Positions 57,089 to 64,000 of a stretch of 64,000 nucleotides of DNA are shown one piece after another (the first letter of the stretch is position 1; every line of letters begins with the position of its first letter). The translations under genes were made by a program, and so were the position numbers. Source of the stretch: JAXMCI01 sp046349435 (GTDB lineage: Bacteria > Pseudomonadota > Alphaproteobacteria > Dongiales > Dongiaceae); assembly GCA_046349435.1 (NCBI GenBank), contig JAXMCI010000039.1:6975-70974 (forward strand), read 5' to 3'. The notes below the pieces were generated by a model. That model saw only the letters and a program-made list of their open reading frames with translations, was not told where the DNA came from and did no database searches.

Positions 57089-58665
57089 GCCTTGTCCGGC
57101 TTCCGGGCCTCGTCCGGCTCGCGGGCCTTATCCGGCTCCTGGGCCTTGTCCGGCTCGCGGGCGAAGAAGTGGCGGATGCGCTCGCGCACCAGCTCGGCCA
57201 TGCCGCGCTCCTCCTCCGGCTCGGCGGCGGCGGGCGGCAGGTGCAGCGCGGCGCGGTTGGCGAGCAGCCGCGCCGCCTCGATGTCGGTGAGCCGGGCGAT
57301 CACCTCGGGATAGGCCTCGAAGATCGGCCGGAGGTGCTGCTTGTCGACCTCGACCAGGGTGACGGCGGTCAGCGCGGTGACGGTGGCCAGCCGCGGCGCG
57401 CCGGTCAGCAGCGAGATCTCGCCGAACACGTCGCCGGCGATCAGCCGGCCGAGCGGACGGACGGCGCCGGCCTCGTCGCGCTGCGTCGCCTCGAGCAGGC
57501 CGGCGATGACGACGAAGAGCGAGCTGCCGGGCTGGCCCTGCTCGATCACCACGCGGCCGACGGGCAGCTCGCGGGTCGCCGCGCTCTCCACCAGCATGCG
57601 GATCGCGCCGGGATCGAGATGCTGCAGCAGCGGCACGCGGGCCAGCACGGTCGGCAGGTCGAGCTGCCCCTCGAGCCGGCGCGGCGCCGCCCGGGCGATC
57701 GCCACGTCGCGCTTGGGGTAGGCCGGCGCCAGCCCGTCCTGGTCGAGGAAGCGCAGGGCGTTGACCACCACCTGCCGGGAGATGGTGAAGGACGCGGGGT
57801 AGTCGTCGACCCAGAAGTTCAGGCTGTAGACGACGCCGCGGTCGCTGCACTCGTCGATCAGCACGAGCGACTTGGGGTCGGCCAGCACCCCCGGCGTCGC
57901 CTCCATCGCCGCCTGGAAGATCGGCAGGACCCGCGTCGAGGGCACGCTGTAGTCGAGGCAGATGGTCTTCTTCAGCCGGAAATGCGGGAACGGCGCGTTG
58001 AGGTTGACGAAGGCGTTGTTCGCCAGGACGCTGTTCGGCAGCACCACCGCGCGGCCCTCGATGGTCAGCAGGTGGACGGCGCGCCAGTTGGCGGTGAGCA
58101 CCCGGCCGGTGACGCCGGTCGCCGTCTCCACCCAGTCGCCGACGGCGAAGGGGTGCTCGACATGCAGCGCGATGCCGGAGAAGACGTCGGCGATCATCCG
58201 CTGGATGGCGAAGCCGATGATCGCGGCCAGCACGCCCGAGGTGGCGAGCAGGCCGCCGAGCGGCAGGTGGTAGACGACGGCGACGATGCCGAGCAGCGCC
58301 GCGGCGAACAGGATGCCGGTGCCGATGTCGACCAGCAGCTGCGAGCCGCCGCCGACCAGCAGCGAGGGCCGCCCGGCCTTCGCCCGGCGGGCCGAGTAGG
58401 CGTGGACCGCCGCGCCCAGCAGGCGCTTGCCGAGCCAGGCGGCGCCGAGCCAGATGCAGGTCGCCGCGGCGAGGTGGAGGTAGTCGTAGAGCTCCGCGCC
58501 GATGCCGGCCGGCTCCCAGCCGGCGGGCCGGACCAGCAGCCAGTGCAGCAGGATGGCGGCGCCGAGGAAGGCCGCCGGCAGCACGAGTCCCCGCTTCCGC
58601 CTGTCGCCCGCCGCCTGCGCCACCGGCCTCCTCGCCTCGCCCGCGCCCCCCGCTCGAAGAGCCAT
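57085..58665 (-). CDS. MscS-type mechanosensitive channel with cyclic nucleotide-binding-like domain
   Basis: A 526-residue inner-membrane channel. Several N-terminal helices are followed by the MscS pore and beta domain (GVLAAIIGFAIQRMIADVFS, VEHPFAVGDWVET, VVLPNSVLANNAFVN). A Crp/cNMP-type domain follows (VPLLQHLDPGAIRMLVES, VVIEQGQPGSSLFVVIAGLL, GDVFGEISLLTGAPRLATVT). Similar fusions may be gated by a ligand as well as tension. The C-terminus has EPDKA-like repeats (REPDKAQEPDKAREPDEA). Start chosen at the ATG before the membrane domain. A much longer frame upstream has no homology. Confidence 0.9.
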   Translation of the reverse strand: MALRAGGAGEARRPVAQAAGDRRKRGLVLPAAFLGAAILLHWLLVRPAGWEPAGIGAELYDYLHLAAATCIWLGAAWLGKRLLGAAVHAYSARRAKAGRPSLLVGGGSQLLVDIGTGILFAAALLGIVAVVYHLPLGGLLATSGVLAAIIGFAIQRMIADVFSGIALHVEHPFAVGDWVETATGVTGRVLTANWRAVHLLTIEGRAVVLPNSVLANNAFVNLNAPFPHFRLKKTICLDYSVPSTRVLPIFQAAMEATPGVLADPKSLVLIDECSDRGVVYSLNFWVDDYPASFTISRQVVVNALRFLDQDGLAPAYPKRDVAIARAAPRRLEGQLDLPTVLARVPLLQHLDPGAIRMLVESAATRELPVGRVVIEQGQPGSSLFVVIAGLLEATQRDEAGAVRPLGRLIAGDVFGEISLLTGAPRLATVTALTAVTLVEVDKQHLRPIFEAYPEVIARLTDIEAARLLANRAALHLPPAAAEPEEERGMAELVRERIRHFFAREPDKAQEPDKAREPDEARKPDKA

Positions 58666-59206
58666 GATGCCGCCGCGGCGGCGCGCGAGAAGGGCCTCGG
58701 TCAGAGCGGCGAAAATTCCCAGAGCACCGCGAGGCCGAGCGCCGCCAGCCGGCTGTCGATGATCGGCCGCCGCCGGCCGGGGCAGGCGGCGGCGGCTTGC
58801 GTCGGATCGGCGCGTCTCGAATGAGGCGGGCCGGCGGCGGCAGGCGCTGCGCGCATGCAAGGCATGCGGCCGGCGCGGGCCCGGCCCCGCCGGGCGCGGG
58901 CGACGCGGCGGCTCGCCGGAGAGCGGCGGGCGACAGAACGATTCCGAGCGATCCACCCCATGCCCCGCGGCGAAGCGACGGGGAGAATGTCGCAGCCGGG
59001 CCAGTTCCGCCTCCCGCGGGGCGGCGGCCGTGGCGGGGCGAGGTCCCATGCTATCCTGGCCTCGAGCCGCGCGGGGCATGACCGGCGAAAGCGCCCTCCC
59101 CCGCGCGCTCGGCATGGCGTTCCGGAGGGATGGCGTGGCCGCGCCTGCGGGCTGGCGGCCGCCGCCAGACCTGCGCAGGAAAGACCAGGCGAGACAGGGA
59201 GGACCC
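58666..59206. other. 541-base non-coding gap upstream of the short-chain dehydrogenase
   Basis: No convincing gene is seen in this gap between the divergent MscS and dehydrogenase genes. Short open frames exist on both strands but are Arg/Ala-rich, as expected by chance at this GC. It contains one copy of a ~66-base repeat and, near the end, the dehydrogenase ribosome-binding sequence (GGGAGG). Confidence 0.6.
58937..59004 (+). repeat. Dispersed ~66-bp repeat, copy 1
   Basis: This copy and the one at 60349 match at about 55 of 66 positions without gaps. The best conserved core is ACCCCATGCCCCGCGGCGA, preceded by TCCGAGCGATC. Both copies have the same orientation and flank the short-chain dehydrogenase and its small downstream gene. 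Confidence 0.75.
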
Positions 59207-59980
59207 ATGTTCGACATCGCAGGCAAGATCGCGCTGATCACCGGCGGCAGCTCCGGCATCGGGCGCGCCACCGCCGAGCGGTTCGCCGCCGCCGGCGCGA
59301 CGGTCGTCATCGCCAACCGCACCGACGCCAGCGCGCTCGCGGCCGGGCTCGGCGCCGAGTTCGTCGCCACCGACGTCGCCGACGAGGCGCAGGTGGCGGC
59401 GCTGGTCGAGACGGTGGTCCGGCGGCACGGCCGGATCGACGTGCTGGTCAACTCGGCCGGCATCATCACCGATATGAAGCCGCTCACCGAGCTGTCCGCC
59501 GCCGCGCTGCAGCTTCATTTCGCGGTCAACACGCTGGGCGTGTGGGCGACGATGCGGCACGCCGCGCCGCACATGGCGGGCGGCAGCATCGTCAACGTCG
59601 CCTCGGGCGCCGGGCTGATCGGGCTCGGCGGCTACGGCGCCTATTCCGCCTCCAAGGCGGCGGTGATCAGCCTGACCCAGACGGCGGCGGTCGATCTCGC
59701 CGACCGCAAGATCCGGGTCAACTGCGTCTGCCCGGGCTCGGTCGACACGCCGATGCTGCGCAACCAGGCCAATGCCGACGAGGAGATCGCGGTGCTGTCG
59801 ACCGCGGCGACGGTCGGCCGGGTCGGCCGGCCGGAGGAGATCGCCGCGGTGATCCACTTCCTCGCCGCCGACGATTGCGGCTTCGTCAACGGCCAGGCGA
59901 TCGTCGCCGATGGCGGGGTGCTCGCGCTCTACTCCAACAAGCTGTTCGAGACGCTGGTGGCGGCGACGGCGAAGCGGTAG
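59207..59980 (+). CDS. Short-chain dehydrogenase/reductase
   Basis: Classical SDR oxidoreductase of 257 residues. The cofactor motif GGSSGIGRATAERF is at about residues 13-26, with NSAGI in the middle. The catalytic Ser is in IVNVASGAGLIG, and Tyr and Lys in YGAYSASKAAVISL. The C-terminus FVNGQAIVADGG is typical. The strand after the Gly motif ends in NRTD, so NADP may be preferred over NAD. The substrate is unknown. GGGAGG precedes the ATG. Confidence 0.93.
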   Translation: MFDIAGKIALITGGSSGIGRATAERFAAAGATVVIANRTDASALAAGLGAEFVATDVADEAQVAALVETVVRRHGRIDVLVNSAGIITDMKPLTELSAAALQLHFAVNTLGVWATMRHAAPHMAGGSIVNVASGAGLIGLGGYGAYSASKAAVISLTQTAAVDLADRKIRVNCVCPGSVDTPMLRNQANADEEIAVLSTAATVGRVGRPEEIAAVIHFLAADDCGFVNGQAIVADGGVLALYSNKLFETLVAATAKR

Positions 59981-60033
59981 AGGGCCGCCGCGGCGCCGGT
60001 TGCGGGCCGGCCGATCGTCCCCATGTCAGGCCG

Positions 60034-60309
60034 ATGAAGAGCCGCAGACGCCGCCGCCCCGCCGCCCTCCCCGTCCTCGCCGCCGAGCTGGCCTTCGCCT
60101 CCTGGGAGACGATCGCGCACCGCACCCTGCTGGTCGCGCAGGGCGGCTGCTCCCCGGCCGAAGTCCGCCGGATGGCGCAGGAGAAGATGGCGGCCGCCGC
60201 GGAGTCCGGCCGCCGGCTGCTGGCCAATGGCGGCCGGCTCGACGCCGCCGCGCTGGCGCCCTGGCACCGGCGCGCGGTGGCCAATGCCCGGCGGCTGCGC
60301 AAGCGGTAG
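60034..60309 (+). CDS. Small conserved hypothetical protein
   Basis: A 91-residue basic protein. Its core, SWETIAHRTLLVAQGGCSPA followed by EVRRMAQEKMAAAAESGRRL, resembles small uncharacterised alphaproteobacterial proteins. It is probably helical and cytoplasmic. No function can be given. It lies 53 bp after the dehydrogenase gene on the same strand. Confidence 0.62.
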   Translation: MKSRRRRRPAALPVLAAELAFASWETIAHRTLLVAQGGCSPAEVRRMAQEKMAAAAESGRRLLANGGRLDAAALAPWHRRAVANARRLRKR

Positions 60310-60348
60310 GCCTGCAGCGCCCGCCGGGCGACGCCCGGCGAAAAAATG

Positions 60349-60414
60349 CGAATCCGAGCGATCGACCCCATGCCCCGCGGCGATGCGACATGGGACAGGT
60401 CGCAACCGGACCAG
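60349..60414 (+). repeat. Dispersed ~66-bp repeat, copy 2
   Basis: Second copy of the repeat at 58937, same orientation, about 83% identical by hand alignment. It lies upstream of the VapB/FitA-type antitoxin promoter. An open frame runs through both copies and would encode similar peptides (RAIDPMPRGDATWDRSQPDQ here), but nothing supports translation. Confidence 0.75.
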
Positions 60415-60442
60415 ACGGGCACGTCACCTGCCTCCTGCCATC

Positions 60443-60471
60443 TTGCCATCTTCTGCCATCTTGCTTATCTT
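60443..60471 (+). promoter_or_regulatory. Promoter of the second toxin-antitoxin operon
   Basis: TTGCCA at 60443-60448 and TATCTT at 60466-60471 are 17 bases apart and lie about 30 bases before the antitoxin ATG. The region is built from repeats of TGCCATCT (three copies between 60435 and 60461), which may serve as binding sites for the antitoxin. Confidence 0.5.
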
Positions 60472-60501
60472 CGATGCCAGCTCGAAGACGAGTTGGCACT
60501 C

Positions 60502-60750
60502 ATGGCTGAACCGCAACTCTCTGTTCGCAGCGCAAAGGCGCGTGACCTGGCCCATCGGTTGGCTCGGCGGGAACGCCGCTCCGTCGCCGACGTGGTGGAG
60601 CGCGCGCTGGAAGCCTACGAGGTGCGCGAAGCCGGCCGTGAGCCGGCCGATGCCTTCTACAAGCGCGTATCGGGCGAGTTCGGCACGGACCTCGATCTGG
60701 AGGCTTTGATCCGGGAAAGCCGGACTGTCGATCCCGGACCGGAGCTTTGA
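60502..60750 (+). CDS. Type II antitoxin, VapB family (Rv0623-like)
   Basis: An 82-residue protein of the Rv0623/PSK-type antitoxin family. It has an N-terminal ribbon-helix-helix-like start (PQLSVRSAKARDLAHRLARR) with RSVADVVERALEAYE, and an acidic C-terminal end. The stop overlaps the TTG start of the PIN toxin gene. It likely neutralises the toxin and represses the operon. Confidence 0.85.
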   Translation: MAEPQLSVRSAKARDLAHRLARRERRSVADVVERALEAYEVREAGREPADAFYKRVSGEFGTDLDLEALIRESRTVDPGPEL

Positions 60751-61160
60751 TCCTACTCGACACCAATGTCGTGTCGGAGACGCTCCGCAAGGCGCCCAGC
60801 GCCAGTGTGATCGCCTGGCTCGTGAGGAACGATGCGGAACTGGGGCTTCCGACGGTAACCATCGCCGAAATCGCCTTCGGCATCCGAAAGATCCACCCCG
60901 ACCAGCGGGCCGAGCGGCTGGAGCGCGGTCTCGCTGATTGGCGCCACCGCTTTGCCGATCGAATTTTCGGCTTCACCGAAGCCGCGGCACTCGCCTACGG
61001 CGACATCATGAGCGCCGCCTTCCGTCGCGGACGACCGATGACGGCACCCGACGGGATGATCGCCGCGATTGCGCGGATCAACGGCGCCCGGCTCGCGACC
61101 CGTAATGTTGCCGATTTCGCGACGACGGGGCTCGCCCTCATCTGTCCATGGGAATTCTAA
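60747..61160 (+). CDS. PIN domain toxin, VapC/FitB type
   Basis: A 137-residue PIN ribonuclease. The active-site acids are visible in MILLDTNVVSETLR (Asp), PTVTIAEIAFGIRKI (Glu) and MTAPDGMIAAIARIN (Asp). ARLATRNVADFATTGL is the conserved C-terminal strand of FitB-like toxins. The start is TTG, overlapping the antitoxin stop (TTGA). Confidence 0.9.
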   Translation: MILLDTNVVSETLRKAPSASVIAWLVRNDAELGLPTVTIAEIAFGIRKIHPDQRAERLERGLADWRHRFADRIFGFTEAAALAYGDIMSAAFRRGRPMTAPDGMIAAIARINGARLATRNVADFATTGLALICPWEF

Positions 61161-61210
61161 GCAGGGTGTCGTAGCTGGCGACACAGACGCGCAGTGGCCT
61201 ATGCCCATTC

Positions 61211-61297
61211 TTGTCATTGCCGGGCTTGACCCGGGCTTGACCCGGCAATCCATGGCTGCCGCAAGCTGGATGCCCGGGTCAAGCCCGGGCATGACAA
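61211..61297. repeat. Intergenic palindrome of the GCCCGGGTCAAGCCCGGG type
   Basis: Imperfect inverted repeat: TTGTCATTGCCGGGCTTGAC on the left and GTCAAGCCCGGGCATGACAA on the right, with an extra GACCCGGGCTT unit in the left arm. The type is common between genes of alphaproteobacteria and related in style to the palindrome after dnaJ. It lies between the toxin gene and the convergent transporter gene, where it could end transcripts from both sides. Confidence 0.75.
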
Positions 61298-61433
61298 AGG
61301 GGTGGGGCGGCCGGCGAATTGCATCCGGGCCATGCGGAATGTCGCGAAACGGCCGGGTGCTCGCCCGGCCGGGTGCGGCATCGCAGGATTTTCCATCATA
61401 GCGGGACGGTGGCGTTTCGTCACCCGCTCGCAG

Positions 61434-62774
61434 CTAGGCCGTCAGCGGCCGGCCGGTGCGGTCGCGCAGGGTCAGGGCCGCGGCCAGGGACACCGCGCCG
61501 GTTGCCATCAGGTAGAGCGCCGGGCCGAACTCGGCATGCGCCTGCCCGACCAGGTACACCGCGACCAGCGGCGAGGTGCCGCCGAGCAGGGCGAACGCCG
61601 CGTTGTAGCTGATCGACAGCGCGGTGCAGCGGGTCGAGGCCTTGAACATCTCCACCAGCGTGGCCGGGATGGCGCCGCCATAGGCCGCCACCAGGACGGC
61701 GAGGCCGCACTGGCCCAGCAGCATCGACGCCGCATCCCGCTGCGTCAGCAGCATGAAGAGCGGCCAGGGCAGCAGCACCATGCCGGCGGTCGCCGCGACC
61801 AGCACCGGCTTGCGCCCGACGCGGTCGGACAGCATGCCGAAGCAGGGGACCAGGGCGATCATCAGCACCATGCTGACGGTGTTGACCTGCAGCGCGCGGC
61901 CGGCGGGCAGCCCGTCGACCTGCTGCATGTAGGTCGTGAGGTAGACGAAGCCGAGGTAGAAGCTGACGGCGAACGAGGCGCACAGGAAGAAGCCGCGCAG
62001 GATCTCGCGCCAGTCGCGGCGGAAGGCGCCGACCAGCGGCAGGTCCGGGTCGGGCTGCCGCCGCGGCGGCGCCTCCCGCACCATGGTCCGGCGCATCAGG
62101 ATGGTTGCCCCGCCCAGGGTGATGCCGAGCAGGAAGGGCACGCGCCAGCCCCAGTCCTGCAGCTGCGCCGCGGTCGCCAGCGAGGCGACCAGCGCGCCGA
62201 TGGCCGAGCCCAGGATGGTGCCGGTGGACGCCCCCACCGGCGCCATGCTGCCGACCAGGCCGCGGTGCTGCGGCCTGCACTGCTCGACCAGGAAGACCAC
62301 CGAGGTGGCATATTCGCCGCCGACCGACACGCCCTGCAGCAGCCGCAGCGCCACCAGCAGGGCCGGCGCGGCGGTGCCGATGGCGGCGTAGGTGGGCAGC
62401 AGGCCGATGGCGAAGGTGGAGACCGTCATCAGCGCGGCGGACAGCAGCAGCGCGCGGCGCCGGCCGAGCCGGTCGCCGACATGGCCGAACAGCGCGCCGC
62501 CGAGCGGGCGCATCAGGAAGGCCGCGGCAAACACCCCGAAGGCGGCGGCCAGCGAGGCCACGGCGTCGGTGCCCGGGAAGAAGTTGCGGCCGAAGATCGC
62601 CGCGAAATAGCCGTAGGCGGCGAAGTCGTACCACTCCAGCACGTTGCCGAGCGCGCCGGCGACGAGCTGGCGCAGCGCGCCCGGCGCCGGGCCAGGCGCC
62701 GGGCCGGACGCCGGGCCGGACGCCGGGCCGGACGCCACCGGGGGGGCGCCGGCCGGCTGCGCCATCCGGCTCAA
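61434..62774 (-). CDS. MHS-family MFS transporter (metabolite:proton symporter)
   Basis: A 446-residue transporter with 12 hydrophobic helices. The start of the domain, GNVLEWYDFAAYGYFAAIFG, and FLMRPLGGALFGHVGDRLGR are diagnostic of the metabolite:H+ symporter family (KgtP, ProP, ShiA). RLLQGVSVGGEYATS and SDRVGRKPVL also match. The substrate is probably a dicarboxylate, osmolyte or sugar acid. The N-terminal tail is an unusual Pro/Gly/Ala repeat (SGPASGPASGPAPGPAPGA) encoded by a 12-bp tandem repeat. Confidence 0.93.
   Translation of the reverse strand: MSRMAQPAGAPPVASGPASGPASGPAPGPAPGALRQLVAGALGNVLEWYDFAAYGYFAAIFGRNFFPGTDAVASLAAAFGVFAAAFLMRPLGGALFGHVGDRLGRRRALLLSAALMTVSTFAIGLLPTYAAIGTAAPALLVALRLLQGVSVGGEYATSVVFLVEQCRPQHRGLVGSMAPVGASTGTILGSAIGALVASLATAAQLQDWGWRVPFLLGITLGGATILMRRTMVREAPPRRQPDPDLPLVGAFRRDWREILRGFFLCASFAVSFYLGFVYLTTYMQQVDGLPAGRALQVNTVSMVLMIALVPCFGMLSDRVGRKPVLVAATAGMVLLPWPLFMLLTQRDAASMLLGQCGLAVLVAAYGGAIPATLVEMFKASTRCTALSISYNAAFALLGGTSPLVAVYLVGQAHAEFGPALYLMATGAVSLAAALTLRDRTGRPLTA
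62686..62736 (-). repeat. 12-bp tandem repeat in the MFS gene start
   Basis: Four copies of GCCGGGCCGGAC (first copy GCCGGGCCAGGC) in frame. On the minus strand they encode the Ser/Ala-Gly-Pro repeats of the N-terminal tail. Copy number could vary by slippage without breaking the frame. It is not a CRISPR because there are no spacers. Confidence 0.7.
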
Positions 62775-62933
62775 GCCCGACCGCCCCGCGGGCCACCGCC
62801 CGGCGCAAACCCGGCACGCGACGCACCCATCCTTCGCTCCCCTCCGGCCGAGCCGCCGGTACCCCCGCCCTTAGAGGCCCAAAGGCCGCGAAAGTCAAAC
62901 CAGGCGCTGCGCCGGCGCCGCCGCATGGCCGTG

Positions 62934-63635
62934 CTACGCCAGCCGCAGCTCGCGCCGCGCCGCGACGAAGCGCTTCCAGCGCGTCCGCAGCTCGCCGGCG
63001 CGCAGGCCGTGGCCCTCCTCGAGGAACTCGGCCTCCAGGATGCGGTCGGTGCGGAAGTGGCGGAAGTCGCGGCGCAGCTCGCACCAGGCGGCGAGCAGGC
63101 GCACGGTCTCGGCATAGCCGACGATGACCGGCCAGACGGTGCGGCGGCTGGGCCGCGCCTGCTCGTCGCGATAGAGGATGCGGATCTTGCGGCCGCTGCG
63201 GATCCACAGGCGGGTGCGGGCGAGGTCGAGCCCGTCCGGGGCGACCGCCCGGCCCGGCGGCGCGCCGATCGAGGGCTCGGCGATGAAGGGGCGCAGCCGC
63301 TCCGGCACGACGGCGGCGATCTTGGCGACGAGGTCGCGCGCGGCGGCGGCCAGCACGGCATCGCCGCGGCCGGCGACCCATTGCGCGCCGAGCACCGCCG
63401 CCTCGATCTCGTCGGGGGTCAGCATCAGCGGCGGCATGTCGAAGTCGCGGTCGAGCACGTAGCCGAGCCCCGCCTCGCCGCGGATCGGCACGCGCTGCCC
63501 GACGAGGTCGGCGATGTCGCGATAGACCGAGCGCTGCGACACCTCGAGCTCGGCCGCCAGCATGGCGCTGGTCACCGGCCGCGCCGAGCGCCGCAGGATC
63601 TGGACGATCTGGAACAGCCGGTCGGCGCGGCGCAT
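62934..63635 (-). CDS. WYL-domain transcriptional regulator (YafY type), second of two
   Basis: A 233-residue regulator with an N-terminal helix-turn-helix (TSAMLAAELEVSQRSVYRDI) and a WYL domain (IVGYAETVRLLAAWCELRRD). The ATG at 63633-63635 was chosen because the longer start would run through the operator-like palindrome. It is divergent from the glutathione S-transferase gene, its likely target. Confidence 0.92.
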   Translation of the reverse strand: MRRADRLFQIVQILRRSARPVTSAMLAAELEVSQRSVYRDIADLVGQRVPIRGEAGLGYVLDRDFDMPPLMLTPDEIEAAVLGAQWVAGRGDAVLAAAARDLVAKIAAVVPERLRPFIAEPSIGAPPGRAVAPDGLDLARTRLWIRSGRKIRILYRDEQARPSRRTVWPVIVGYAETVRLLAAWCELRRDFRHFRTDRILEAEFLEEGHGLRAGELRTRWKRFVAARRELRLA

Positions 63636-63646
63636 GGCCCGTCCTC

Positions 63647-63670
63647 CTGCTGACACTATGCTGTCAGCAG
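63647..63670. promoter_or_regulatory. Candidate operator of the second WYL regulator
   Basis: A perfect 9+9 dyad: CTGCTGACA and TGTCAGCAG separated by CTATGC, in the divergent promoter between the regulator and the glutathione S-transferase gene. It shares the TGAC...GTCA arms with the site at the other WYL regulator near 40,800, with one base more in the spacer. Confidence 0.75.
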
Positions 63671-63725
63671 GGCCTTGCTACAACCGCGCAATCCCCGCAG
63701 CACGGCAACGAAAGGCAGGCCTCCG

Positions 63726-64000
63726 ATGATCACGCTCTACCATGCGCCGCAGTCCCGCTCGTCCCGCATCATCTGGCTGCTCGAGGAGCTGGGATCGCCC
63801 TACGAGATCCGGCCGGTGTCGATCTTCCGGCCGATGAGCGGCCAGGGCGCGCCGGACCCGGCCAATCCCCACCCCGACAAGCGCGTGCCGGCGATCGTCC
63901 ATGAGGGCGTGCTGGTCGCCGAGTCGATCGCCGTCGTGCTCTACCTGACCGACGCCATCCCGGCGGCCGGGCTCGGCCGCCCGGTCGGCGATCCCGGCCG
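63726..64000 (+). CDS. Glutathione S-transferase, 3' end outside window
   Basis: N-terminal thioredoxin-like domain of a GST: MITLYHAPQSRSSRIIWLLE, then the cis-Pro loop in KRVPAIVHEGVLVAESIAVV and the glutathione-binding ES. The helical C-terminal domain is cut off by the window end. It is divergent from the WYL regulator, which probably controls it. The ribosome-binding sequence is weak (AAAGGCAGG). Confidence 0.9.
   Translation, partial: MITLYHAPQSRSSRIIWLLEELGSPYEIRPVSIFRPMSGQGAPDPANPHPDKRVPAIVHEGVLVAESIAVVLYLTDAIPAAGLGRPVGDPG

Noticed and set aside
62686..62736. A CRISPR-like array
   Set aside because: The 12-bp units are directly adjacent, have no spacers, and encode an in-frame Pro/Gly tail of the MFS protein.

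Overview
The window looks like a chromosomal segment of a high-GC (about 70% or more by eye) alphaproteobacterium, most likely of the Rhodospirillales or a close relative. The evidence is the gene content and order: dnaK-dnaJ-dapB, DUF2244-nth, a bactofilin, a pst-phoU-phoB locus, and mutS followed by glnD-murJ-trpS. The species cannot be named from sequence reading alone. No rRNA, tRNA, CRISPR array, insertion sequence or prophage was found.

Layout. 1-8 kb: chaperones (dnaK, dnaJ), lysine and cell-wall biosynthesis (dapB), a drug/metabolite transporter, DUF2244, endonuclease III, a lipoprotein, a bactofilin and an EI24 membrane protein. 8-15 kb: adenosine kinase, the GTPase TypA, an AmpG-like permease, pyrophosphatase, a macro-domain protein and an LD-carboxypeptidase. 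15-26 kb: a phosphate-starvation region on the minus strand, read pstS-pstC-pstA-pstB-phoU-phoB, with phoU and phoB in one uninterrupted reading frame. Between pstS and the sensor kinase gene phoR lie a porin, a damaged diacylglycerol kinase gene, a PlcP/LpxH-type phosphoesterase and a GT4 glycosyltransferase. The last three form a plausible membrane-lipid remodelling module: phospholipid to diacylglycerol, then to glycolipid or back to phosphatidic acid.

26.5-31.4 kb: an accessory stretch with less extreme base composition. It holds a secreted protein, a DoxX-like protein, a D-2-hydroxyacid dehydrogenase, a benzoylformate-decarboxylase-like thiamine diphosphate enzyme, and two overlapping small genes. 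The two small proteins resemble nitrile-hydratase-type leader (NHLP) domains and share a C-terminal motif. This group is the best candidate for an undescribed system. 31.5-39 kb: maeB, a 2OG-Fe(II) oxygenase, a GT9 heptosyltransferase, DinB and mutS. 39-44.5 kb: an orphan protein, a WYL regulator with a divergent partner, the ohr/ohrR peroxide module, a Tat-exported aldo/keto reductase, DUF6064 and a lipoprotein.

44.5-64 kb: glnD, murJ, trpS, a glycosyltransferase, an acyltransferase, DUF2333, a hemerythrin protein and an AbrB-type membrane protein. These are followed by two toxin-antitoxin modules, a damaged ogt, a truncated queC-like remnant, an MscS channel with a cyclic-nucleotide-type domain, a short-chain dehydrogenase, an MHS transporter, a second WYL regulator and the start of a glutathione S-transferase gene.

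Caution. Five normally intact genes (dnaJ, dapB, mutS, ogt and the diacylglycerol kinase gene) each carry one to three single- or two-base frameshifts, several of them in short G or C runs. This pattern fits uncorrected long-read assembly error better than gene decay. It weakens any claim here that depends on one frame or one codon, including the PhoU-PhoB fusion and the non-standard porin start.
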